Assembly: GCA_028748945.1 (NCBI GenBank)
Contig: JAQTOL010000044.1
Span: forward strand, 1-12,512
Length of the DNA: 12,512 nucleotides
Reading direction: 5' to 3'
Source of the DNA: Paludibacter sp.
GTDB lineage: Bacteria; Bacteroidota; Bacteroidia; Bacteroidales; Paludibacteraceae
Every line of letters begins with the position of its first letter. Position 1 is the stretch's first letter. This document shows positions 1-6,122 of the stretch, in pieces. Made by a program: the position numbers and the translations under genes. The notes below the pieces were generated by a model, which made no database searches, was not told the origin of the DNA, and was given only the letters and a program-made list of their open reading frames with translations.

Positions 1-173
1 TAAAGTATTTCAGAACATATCCCGGCTCAACAACCGGACACTAGTGAATTGAAATATATCCGGATGAGTTTATTTGGGTGTTATGGGGCAATTTTAAAAA
101 AAAAGAGACAGTTTCTTTATAGACTAAAACGATAAGACAATCAAAAAAAACGACAACTTAACACTTAAAAGAT
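1..173. other. Left edge, no gene supported
   Basis: The first 173 bases hold no supportable gene. The plus-strand frames close at positions 1-3, 44 and 52, so at most a few C-terminal codons of an upstream gene could be present, and nothing recognisable can be read from them. A short ccgg...ccgg inverted repeat sits near 21-38 but has no T-run, so it is not called a terminator. The sequence becomes very A-rich just before the gene at 174, which is usual for Bacteroidota leaders lacking a Shine-Dalgarno sequence. Confidence 0.5.
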
Positions 174-773
174 ATGGCAATAGATTTAGACCAGATTAGA
201 AAGAATTATGAATCATTTGAAGATTACAAAATTGAGCATTTGGCGAAAAACGAGGCAGGATCTTTAAGACCTGAGGTTGTTCCAATTTTAAAAGAGGAAA
301 TAAGAAAACGTGGATTAGACTCCAACTTAATTATAGGTATTGAGTCTCAGACCAAAGAACTTACTGAAGCGGAATTGAATGAATTAAAATCTAAGATTGC
401 AAAATTGGCATGTCCTGAATGTGGACAACACCATACTCCTTTGACTGGAATCATAATTCGAGAGGTTAAAAGTATTGTGGTGATTACACAATATAAGAAG
501 ACTCCAGTAATCCTATGCCCGACTTGTGCTCAAAAGAAAAGAAAAGATGCAATGATTTCAACAGCATTACTAGGCTGGTGGGGAATTCCTTCGGGAATCT
601 TCCAGACCCTACATGCCCTAATTTCGTCATTGACTGATAATAAAAAACGTGATATTATTAGCGATTCCATTTTGACACAATTTGCGATTATAAACATTGG
701 CGAAATCAGAACGAATTGGGACAAAGAAAATGAATTAGTTGATTTTGTTCGACATAAAAATAACACAAATTGA
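174..773 (+). CDS. Zinc-ribbon protein of unknown function
   Basis: A 199-residue protein with no recognised named family. The N-terminal ~75 residues look helical and charged. Two CxxC knuckles, C80/C83 (CPECG) and C115/C118 (CPTC), lie about 32 residues apart, separated by a beta-rich hydrophobic stretch (IIIREVKSIVVITQYKKTPVIL). This is the layout of a treble-clef or zinc-ribbon metal site. After the second knuckle comes a semi-hydrophobic segment, residues 128-150, containing GWWGIPSGIFQTLHAL. Similar GWWGIPwG segments occur in small zinc-ribbon membrane proteins, so peripheral or single-pass membrane association is possible. There is no signal peptide, so the bulk should be cytoplasmic. 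ATG at 174 follows an A-rich leader and is the first start in the frame. The gene stands alone, with ~200 bases of repeat-bearing DNA before the next gene. The reading frame is convincing; the function is not assigned. Confidence 0.8.
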   Translation: MAIDLDQIRKNYESFEDYKIEHLAKNEAGSLRPEVVPILKEEIRKRGLDSNLIIGIESQTKELTEAELNELKSKIAKLACPECGQHHTPLTGIIIREVKSIVVITQYKKTPVILCPTCAQKKRKDAMISTALLGWWGIPSGIFQTLHALISSLTDNKKRDIISDSILTQFAIINIGEIRTNWDKENELVDFVRHKNNTN

Positions 774-812
774 AAAAAACAACCCCATATCATACGCCTG
801 GGCACTGGCTGG

Positions 813-869
813 CCAACCTCCCCCTCGTTTGCTTCTCCCGATAGCTATCGGGGTTATCCGGGGGAGAAG
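813..869. repeat. Dispersed intergenic repeat, copy 1, with CCCGATAG palindrome
   Basis: The 19 bases at 813-831 (ccaacctccccctcgtttg) recur exactly at 3058-3076. They are followed by a perfect 16-base palindrome, cccgatagctatcggg, at 837-852. An outer pair, cttctccc (832-839) and gggagaag (862-869), can enclose the segment as a larger hairpin. Further on, gcgaacgagggg (925-936) is the inverted complement of 821-832 with one mismatch, so the element may extend to about 940. No coding frame explains this. It looks like a mobile-repeat remnant (MITE-like or REP-like) rather than a gene-specific regulatory site, because a related copy lies in another gap. Confidence 0.7.
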
Positions 870-970
870 GTAATTGATAAATCGTTTTTAAACGGATAAA
901 TGAAATAGATTTTTTTTATTATTAGCGAACGAGGGGCAGAAGAGAAAACTACGATCCTGTAAATTTAACT

Positions 971-1360
971 ATGAAAATTATACGACTTACAACATGCAAT
1001 TCTTCGATAGAAGCTAATATGATGAAGCATATGTTAGAAAATGAGGAAATCAATTGCTTTTTGACGAATGAAAATTTCGCCTCCTTAATGCCACATTATA
1101 GTGGAATAATAGGGTCCGGTGTTCAGATAATGATTGATGAAAAAGACAGCATAAAAGCTTCAGAAATTCTTAAGGCACATTCCAATACCAATGAACTAAG
1201 ATGCCCGGAATGTAATTCCGAAAATATCAGGTTTGGTTTAGGTCTAAAAAAGTCAAAGAAAATATTCTTTATGCTATTGTCTCTATTCGTCTTTATTCCA
1301 TTTAAAAATATAACAAATACATATTACTGCGAGGACTGTAAAACAGAATTTAAAAAGTGA
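971..1360 (+). CDS. DUF2007-domain protein with C-terminal zinc ribbon
   Basis: A 129-residue protein. Residues 1-70 match the DUF2007 pattern ('putative prokaryotic signal transducing protein'): an opening strand KIIRLTTCNSSIEANMMKHMLENEEINCFL, a GSGVQIMIDEKDSIKASEIL second half, and an alpha/beta ferredoxin-like layout. The family is thought to bind a small ligand or protein partner; its biochemical role is not established. The C-terminal part carries C78/C81 (CPEC) and C120/C123 (CEDC), a split zinc ribbon. Between the two halves lies a very hydrophobic stretch, residues 98-112 (KIFFMLLSLFVFIPF), which may insert in or lie along the membrane. This DUF2007 plus zinc-ribbon arrangement is common in Bacteroidota. 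The gene is flanked on both sides by repeat elements and has no close operon partner. Start ATG 971 places the conserved first strand at residue 2. Confidence 0.85.
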   Translation: MKIIRLTTCNSSIEANMMKHMLENEEINCFLTNENFASLMPHYSGIIGSGVQIMIDEKDSIKASEILKAHSNTNELRCPECNSENIRFGLGLKKSKKIFFMLLSLFVFIPFKNITNTYYCEDCKTEFKK

Positions 1361-1376
1361 AAAGCTCTTCCGCTTC

Positions 1377-1444
1377 CGCACGATTGCATTGTGTGGGAGT
1401 AAAGTAATAACAATTCAAGTGTTGCCACACGATGCAATTGTGCG
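1377..1444. repeat. 20-base inverted repeat in the gap before the propeller gene
   Basis: Arms at 1377-1396 (cgcacgattgcattgtgtgg) and 1425-1444 (ccacacgatgcaattgtgcg) are inverted complements with two mismatches, separated by 28 AT-rich bases. A transcript could form a ~20-bp stem. Each arm is itself partly palindromic around ATTGCAT or ATGCAAT. No T-run follows, so it is a poor terminator. The core gatgcaattgtgc (1431-1443) recurs exactly at 3176-3188 on the far side of the propeller gene, which favours a dispersed element over a gene-specific switch. Confidence 0.75.
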
Positions 1445-1472
1445 ACGCGTGGGTAATATCAACTTTAAGTAA

Positions 1473-2978
1473 ATGACAAAAACTAAAATAAATATGATTA
1501 GAAATTTATTGCTCATGTTATTCATGGCAATTGCTCTGACAGCAAAAGCTCAAATGATATTTCCGGAAAAATATAGTGGTTGTAATACGGATATGTTTAG
1601 TATGGAAAATGATACTACTATAGCCAGAGTGAGTGATGAAGTATTGATACAAGTAATTACCGGGGGATTTGATGAAAAAGTCATAAAGCATATACATGGT
1701 ATCCTCTCATTACAAATTCTGGTTGATAGTTTAGGTAATTCATGTTTGTTGAGCCTTTTGGATAAAACTAATTATAAGTCTAAAAGTTTAAATCTTAAGC
1801 AATCTATTGATAGCGGTCTTCACTGGAATAGTATTAAAAGTAAAGTTTCGGCTCTGGTGCAAATAGAATTCATGGAAGATAAAAGTATTACAGTGAAACG
1901 CCTTGGTTTGAATAGATTCCGTGGGTGGCATTTTATTACTGATAAAGTTCAACCTTATATAAGAAACACTGATAAACTGAAGAATCATAATACAACAAAT
2001 ACACCGGAAATTTTTAGAGATAAGCGATCAAAAGCGATATGGAAATTGTATAATTTTTCTAACTCCATGATGCCAAATAACTTTGTCCGTTCGGTGGATG
2101 TAGATAGTAAAGGAGTTGTCTGGTTTTGCACCGATTATGGAGTTGTACGTATTGAAAACGATAGTTGGACAATCTTTGACGAAAGAAATACTGCTTTCCC
2201 CGTGAATAATACCGGATTGGTTTGGACAACAAATCTAAAAATAGATAATCAGGACAGAGTATGGGTTGATGCTTCTCAAAAGTTATTCCGGTACGATGGA
2301 AAAAACTGGATGAACCTGGATAGTATTTACCCATTATTGAAACAGGATAGCATAATGAAATCATTAAGAAATGTAAATGATATCTCTATAGACCGAAATG
2401 GTATTTTGTGGTTTTGCACATATACAGGATTGATTAGAAACGAAAATGATTCTTTTGTCCAATCAGCACCAAAAAACTGTCCTTTGCCTTCATTTAATGT
2501 AAAAGAACTTTTTATTGATAAAAATTATATTCAATGGATTGCAACCGATTCGGGAGTTGTAAAGATTGTGAATGATAATTGGACAATTTATAATACAAAT
2601 AATTCCCCTTTACCCAGCAACAGTGTTGCAAGCATTCAGGGCGATAGTATAGGAAATATATGGATAGCTATGAATATGCGCAAACAGCAAGGTGGATTAG
2701 CAAAAATAGATACCTCAGGAAACTGGACACTTTATGATACTTCCAATTCGGGATTGCCGGATATGACGGTATGGAAAATAGTTGTTGATAATAATATCGT
2801 ATGGCTTTGTATGCATTCAGGTGGTCTGGTTCGGATTGAAGGAGATAAATGGTCTATATTCGATGTAAATAATTCAACTATCCCCGATGGGAGTGCGATT
2901 TTTAAATTGGTGAATGATAAAAAAGGAAACAAATGGATAGGAACAAACAAGGGCCTTGTCTTTACAGATAACGAGTAA
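1473..2978 (+). CDS. Exported seven-bladed propeller protein with TonB_C-like N-domain
   Basis: A 501-residue exported protein. Residues 1-26 form a signal peptide (MIRNLLLMLFMAIALTAKA, cleavage before Q27); ATG at 1494 (M8) is an alternative start. Residues ~65-147 resemble the TonB C-terminal fold: HGILSLQILVDSLGNS, then a helix and an IEF-type strand. No TonB membrane anchor or proline-rich stretch is present. Residues ~200-501 hold seven repeats of the two-component regulator propeller type (VWFCTDYGVVRIENDSWTIF and relatives, with LP-type turns). The seventh blade lacks its outer strand; the matching sequence AIWKLYNFSNSMMP at 188-201 precedes blade 1, so the ring can close by a 'velcro' strand. 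Such propellers are normally the sensor part of hybrid two-component systems. Here there is no membrane helix, kinase or regulator domain after it. It is probably a periplasmic or surface ligand- or protein-binding module. Confidence 0.9.
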   Translation: MTKTKINMIRNLLLMLFMAIALTAKAQMIFPEKYSGCNTDMFSMENDTTIARVSDEVLIQVITGGFDEKVIKHIHGILSLQILVDSLGNSCLLSLLDKTNYKSKSLNLKQSIDSGLHWNSIKSKVSALVQIEFMEDKSITVKRLGLNRFRGWHFITDKVQPYIRNTDKLKNHNTTNTPEIFRDKRSKAIWKLYNFSNSMMPNNFVRSVDVDSKGVVWFCTDYGVVRIENDSWTIFDERNTAFPVNNTGLVWTTNLKIDNQDRVWVDASQKLFRYDGKNWMNLDSIYPLLKQDSIMKSLRNVNDISIDRNGILWFCTYTGLIRNENDSFVQSAPKNCPLPSFNVKELFIDKNYIQWIATDSGVVKIVNDNWTIYNTNNSPLPSNSVASIQGDSIGNIWIAMNMRKQQGGLAKIDTSGNWTLYDTSNSGLPDMTVWKIVVDNNIVWLCMHSGGLVRIEGDKWSIFDVNNSTIPDGSAIFKLVNDKKGNKWIGTNKGLVFTDNE

Positions 2979-3057
2979 GTTGTTTATAACAAAAGTCAGT
3001 CGTGCCAGAAGTGTTTTTGATAAATAAGAAAAGTTTGGATGCAGTAGGTGGGTGCAA

Positions 3058-3120
3058 CCAACCTCCCCCTCGTTTGTAACGATAGTTATCGGGGCTATCG
3101 GGGGCAAACCGGGGGAGAAG
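3058..3120. repeat. Dispersed intergenic repeat, copy 2
   Basis: The segment 3058-3076 is identical to 813-831. It is followed by gatag (3081-3085), ctatcg (3095-3100) and tandem tatcgggg units, a rearranged version of the palindrome in copy 1. The sequence caaaccgggggag (3105-3117) can pair with ctccccctcgtttg (3064-3076 region) to enclose the element in a hairpin. Both copies end in gggggagaag. The element lies in the gap between the propeller gene and the DUF898 gene. An open frame passes through it (from an ATG at 3052), but this is not taken as coding. Confidence 0.7.
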
Positions 3121-3175
3121 AAGAAAGGAGAAAAAACAATATCAGATAATGGTTTTGTCTTTAATTCTGCTACAG

Positions 3176-3188
3176 GATGCAATTGTGC
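3176..3188. repeat. Second copy of gatgcaattgtgc
   Basis: The 13 bases gatgcaattgtgc match 1431-1443 exactly. The surrounding ctgctacagga...tgcagcagcag can form a short imperfect hairpin. Together with the copy before the propeller gene, it brackets 1431-3188. Confidence 0.55.
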
Positions 3189-3273
3189 AGCAGCAGGAGT
3201 GATAAAGACAGCCCGAAAAATAAAATTGACAATAAATCATTTTCTAAATACTAATTTTAAATTTAAAAAAACA

Positions 3274-4218
3274 ATGAAAGATTACTTTAAATTCAATTTG
3301 ACAGCTCAAAAGCTTTTGCCGGTATGGATCACCTTTCTGGTGTTATTTATCGTCCCTTATGTAATTCTTAGTCTGAAAGTCAAAGACTTTATTCAACCGG
3401 CTAATCCGTCCGGGTTATTGCTGTTTTATGGCATACTGATTTTGTTGTTAATCATAGCCTATGCAATCATTTTTTATATGCTTAAATTAATTATCGAAGG
3501 TATTGAATTTAAAGGGAAATCGTTTGTTTTCGGAGGAACTTTTGGTCAGTTTATGGCTAAGTTTATACCCGGACTACTCTTAACCATTATTACCCTGGGA
3601 ATTTATTCCCCCTGGTTTTTTACTAAAATGCATAAATTCTTTGTTGATAATACAGCGCACGATTCGGATAATCTGACATTTGTAGGAACGGCAGGGAAAC
3701 TGTTTAAAATATTGTTTTTCACTATGTTTCTTCCTATACTGGCGTTTATTATTTTCATGGTATATATTCAGGTCAAAAACGGTCGATCAGATACAACATC
3801 AGTCAGTTTATATGCAAACGTGCTAATCTATACTATAATGATCCCTTACATGTATTATGTTTACAAATGGATGGTGAATGTTAAGTTCCGGGACTATACC
3901 ATTCGTTGGGAAACCAAATTCTGGAATTCATGCGGAAAATTATTGTTGGAGATATTCCTGTCCATTATTACGGTTGGTATTTTTTATCCCTTAGCCGGAT
4001 TACGCTTGTATAAATACTTTATGGAGAAAACTTTCGCGGTATCCGAAAGCAGCAGAAAAAGATTTGGTTATGACCTGGAAGCAGGCAAAGACTTTCTGTT
4101 TCTATGGGGCCAATTGCTGCTAACCATTATTACACTGGGAATCTATTATCCCTGGGCTTATTGTAAAATTACAGACAGAATACTAAGTAAGACCTACACG
4201 GAACAAATAGAAGAATAA
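3274..4218 (+). CDS. DUF898 (YjgN-like) multi-pass membrane protein
   Basis: With the start at ATG 3274 the product is 314 residues. The frame is open upstream to 3052, but those 74 codons run through the intergenic repeat and give no family-like sequence, so the longer start is rejected. Hydrophobic segments lie near residues 13-34, 47-74, 97-117, 144-166, 180-198, 220-242 and 277-296. The hallmark DUF898 phrase occurs three times: IITLGIYSPW (105-114), IITVGIFYPL (231-240) and IITLGIYYPW (285-294), with FKGKSFVFGGTFGQF and NLTFVGTAGKLFK, typical family signatures, around the first. The first and third units are nearly identical, pointing to internal duplication. E. coli YjgN is an inner-membrane protein of unknown function, and no function is assigned here. 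A terminator follows 20 bases after the stop, so the gene ends its transcript. Confidence 0.88.
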   Translation: MKDYFKFNLTAQKLLPVWITFLVLFIVPYVILSLKVKDFIQPANPSGLLLFYGILILLLIIAYAIIFYMLKLIIEGIEFKGKSFVFGGTFGQFMAKFIPGLLLTIITLGIYSPWFFTKMHKFFVDNTAHDSDNLTFVGTAGKLFKILFFTMFLPILAFIIFMVYIQVKNGRSDTTSVSLYANVLIYTIMIPYMYYVYKWMVNVKFRDYTIRWETKFWNSCGKLLLEIFLSIITVGIFYPLAGLRLYKYFMEKTFAVSESSRKRFGYDLEAGKDFLFLWGQLLLTIITLGIYYPWAYCKITDRILSKTYTEQIEE

Positions 4219-4238
4219 AAGTCCGTATCACTCAATGT

Positions 4239-4275
4239 CCCTTGTGCCGGTAGATTCCGGGACAAGGGCTTTTTA
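4239..4275 (+). terminator. Rho-independent terminator after the DUF898 gene
   Basis: cccttgtgccgg (4239-4250) pairs with ccgggacaaggg (4257-4268) as a 12-bp stem with one mismatch and a six-base loop (tagatt). A C and five T (4270-4274) follow directly. It separates the DUF898 gene from the exported protein at 4316. Confidence 0.85.
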
Positions 4276-4315
4276 GTAGAAATCCAATTAATAAACATTT
4301 AATAAATGCTGTCCA

Positions 4316-5002
4316 ATGAGAAATTGTAAATCGGTTAAAAAAAGTTTCATTTTCATTTTCATAATTTCGTTTAGTGCAAGTGTGCAGTCTCAAACAAAAA
4401 AAATAGCTTTACTCTCGATGGAGGATACAACAATTGTGCATCAGCATCTTGGTACCACTGCATTTACCAACTTTACGGATACTTTGCATCTTGATATTCC
4501 TCTGGCAAACTACGTTCAAGACAAACTGGTCGGTTGGATGTCGACAAATTACGATGTGACAATTGTGAAAGTTCCGGATTCTATCCGAAAGCATGCAATT
4601 TCATTCTGGGGACGAAGCAAGGAGTTTAAACGTTGGTATGATGGTATGAGAGCCGGTTACGATTTTATCGTTGTCGTTTCAAATACAACCATACCTTCGG
4701 AAATGAATCTTCGTATTCCGGAAAATAGCAGTGGATTCTACAGCCGTGGTCCTTTGCACGGTCCGTATACTACCATCGACTTTAATATATACCGTGCCGA
4801 AACAAATAAACTGATGGAGTATTATAATCTTGGAGGAAATCTGGTTACACAATTAAAGGACTTTAAAATGCCCGAAGATAAACGATCGTTTACTCCTGAA
4901 ATGCTCACAGAGATTAAAAAGGAGCTGCTGAAACATATGGACACTCGTATAAAATACTTTTTGAATCATACCTATATCGTTCCTCCGGACGTTACTAAAT
5001 AA
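4316..5002 (+). CDS. Exported protein of unknown function
   Basis: A 228-residue protein not recognised as a named family. Residues 7-25 form a signal peptide (SVKKSFIFIFIISFSASVQS, cleavage before Q26), so the mature protein is periplasmic or outer-membrane associated. There is no lipobox cysteine. The mature part mixes strands and helices. KIALLSMEDTTIV near the start, VQDKLVGWMSTNYDVTIVKVPD (residues 67-88) and RAGYDFIVVVSNTTI (112-126) have an alpha/beta feel, like proteins that fetch a named value and act on it, but this is only an impression. The C-terminal helix (196-216) is charged. No transmembrane segment follows the signal. It starts 41 bases after the preceding terminator, so it probably has its own promoter. 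A long repeat-free but poorly structured gap follows it. Confidence 0.75.
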   Translation: MRNCKSVKKSFIFIFIISFSASVQSQTKKIALLSMEDTTIVHQHLGTTAFTNFTDTLHLDIPLANYVQDKLVGWMSTNYDVTIVKVPDSIRKHAISFWGRSKEFKRWYDGMRAGYDFIVVVSNTTIPSEMNLRIPENSSGFYSRGPLHGPYTTIDFNIYRAETNKLMEYYNLGGNLVTQLKDFKMPEDKRSFTPEMLTEIKKELLKHMDTRIKYFLNHTYIVPPDVTK

Positions 5003-5198
5003 TTGTCTGTTCGCTTATTTCGTCCGGGTTTGTAAAATAGCACACACAGGATAGCTTAAGAACTGAGCAAAGCGAAGTCCTGAAATATCCGAGGATTGCA
5101 TGAACCAAATCTGAAGGTAAAAGGATAAGTTAAAAGCAGGGTGCAACTTTAGATATTATTCGAACAAATAACTTCATCCCTTTTTTCTGTTTGAATTT
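5003..5198. other. Intergenic gap with weak hairpin before the HNH operon
   Basis: There is no coding frame here. An imperfect hairpin is possible between caggatagctt (from 5047) and aagcgaagtcctg (to about 5083). The core gggtgcaac (5139-5147) also occurs at 3050-3058 in front of repeat copy 2. The promoter of the three-gene operon should lie here, but no clear TAnnTTTG element was found. Confidence 0.35.
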
Positions 5199-5540
5199 AT
5201 GAAACAACTAATTATAATTAAAAAGGATATGAATCTCAATTTTGATACAATTAAAGCTGATGAAACTACGTTAAATCATGATGGATATGGTGCTTCATTA
5301 TTTGACCCGCGATGGAAAGCAAGGAGAAAGGAAATTTTGGAAAGGGATCATTATAAATGTGTTATTTGTCATTCGGAAATTAAATTGCAGGTACATCACC
5401 GCCAATATCAGTTTTCGGAAACATTGAAAGTATTCAAAAATCCATGGGAATACGCTGATTCTTTAATGATTACACTCTGCAGTACCTGTCATCAGAAAGG
5501 ACATAATCTGTATAAAGTGCCGATAAAATATATAAAATAA
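5199..5540 (+). CDS. Small HNH-type zinc protein, possible nuclease
   Basis: A 113-residue protein. C54/C57 (CVIC) and C94/C97 (CSTC) frame a zinc site, with the HNH core between them: LQVHH (H66/H67), then CSTCHQKGH with H98 and H102. The spacing CxxC-HH-CxxCH-xxxH and the linking NPWEYADSLMITLC are those of small HNH proteins common in Bacteroidota. The helix DPRWKARRKEILERDHYKC before the first knuckle is also typical. Many HNH proteins are metal-dependent nucleases, but activity is not certain for this short stand-alone form; the usual central Asn before the second knuckle (DL-NL in many members) is replaced by LMI. ATG 5199 is used, while M11 (5229) is an equally good start. It is the first gene of a tight cluster, 19 bases before the next. 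No cognate intein, intron or methylase is nearby. Confidence 0.82.
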   Translation: MKQLIIIKKDMNLNFDTIKADETTLNHDGYGASLFDPRWKARRKEILERDHYKCVICHSEIKLQVHHRQYQFSETLKVFKNPWEYADSLMITLCSTCHQKGHNLYKVPIKYIK

Positions 5541-5559
5541 CATTTTAATAATCAATGCA

Positions 5560-6117
5560 ATGGGACTGTTCGACTTTTTCAAAAAAAATCAACTTCAGAC
5601 AAGCGGTTCTGATAATAACAATCAATCTCTGGAAATTCCCAAAGATGTATTTATAGAGGATGGTGATCCATCAGATAACCAACAGGATTCAAAATATCCG
5701 TTAGAATCAAAAGGCATAGAATTAATCTATGAATTCCTGCAGGCTGATTACGAATCGAGGGGGTACAATGATGCTTTAACCAGCCCTGATGACAGTTATA
5801 AAAAGGATAATATCAAACTGATCAAACTCGACTTACAAATCGTGATTCAGAAAGTCAATACCTATTACGAAGATTTAATGAAAGAACTGGACTTTCATAT
5901 CAGTTCGAGAAGCCGAGCCGGTTTAATTGATCTGGTTGAAGAACTGAAAACCCGCAAAGAAATGGTTTTGGAGCATGTGGCGAAAGTTCAGGAAATTAAA
6001 AAAGAAATGGAGGATACAAACAGTATGACCCAACGAATCATCCTATCCTATCAACGTGGATTTATGCGTGGGTTATCGGCTATTACTCAATCGAATGTAC
6101 TGAATAAAAAAATCTGA
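5560..6117 (+). CDS. MGLFDFFKK-type acidic/coiled-coil protein, unknown function
   Basis: A 185-residue soluble protein, not assigned to a named family. It starts with MGLFDFFKK, an amphipathic lead also seen in many small bacterial cytoplasmic proteins that touch membranes or partners. Residues 10-50 are low-complexity, polar and acidic (SGSDNNNQS, DGDPSDNQQDS), probably disordered. Residues ~52-165 are predicted mostly helical, with a coiled-coil-like stretch at 125-152 (VEELKTRKEMVLEHVAKVQEIKKEMEDT). No signal peptide, membrane helix or cysteine pair is seen. It lies between the HNH gene (19 bases before) and the DUF4407 membrane gene (5 bases after), so co-expression is very likely. A role as a soluble adaptor for the membrane coiled-coil protein is inference. 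Confidence 0.78.
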   Translation: MGLFDFFKKNQLQTSGSDNNNQSLEIPKDVFIEDGDPSDNQQDSKYPLESKGIELIYEFLQADYESRGYNDALTSPDDSYKKDNIKLIKLDLQIVIQKVNTYYEDLMKELDFHISSRSRAGLIDLVEELKTRKEMVLEHVAKVQEIKKEMEDTNSMTQRIILSYQRGFMRGLSAITQSNVLNKKI

Positions 6118-6122
6118 CAGAC

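Noticed and set aside
1..52. C-terminal end of an upstream gene
   Set aside because: Two frames are open for 13-16 codons, but there is no basis for choosing one or recognising a product.
1377..1444. Integron attC-like site or IS terminal repeats
   Set aside because: The inverted arms lack the conserved R/L box layout of attC and no integrase or transposase lies nearby. It is kept only as an inverted repeat.
1788..2950. Minus-strand open frames inside the propeller gene
   Set aside because: Shadow frames of a clear repeat-containing gene, with no protein-family features.
3052..3273. N-terminal extension of the DUF898 protein
   Set aside because: The codons run through a dispersed intergenic repeat and give a non-family sequence; the family-like protein starts at 3274.
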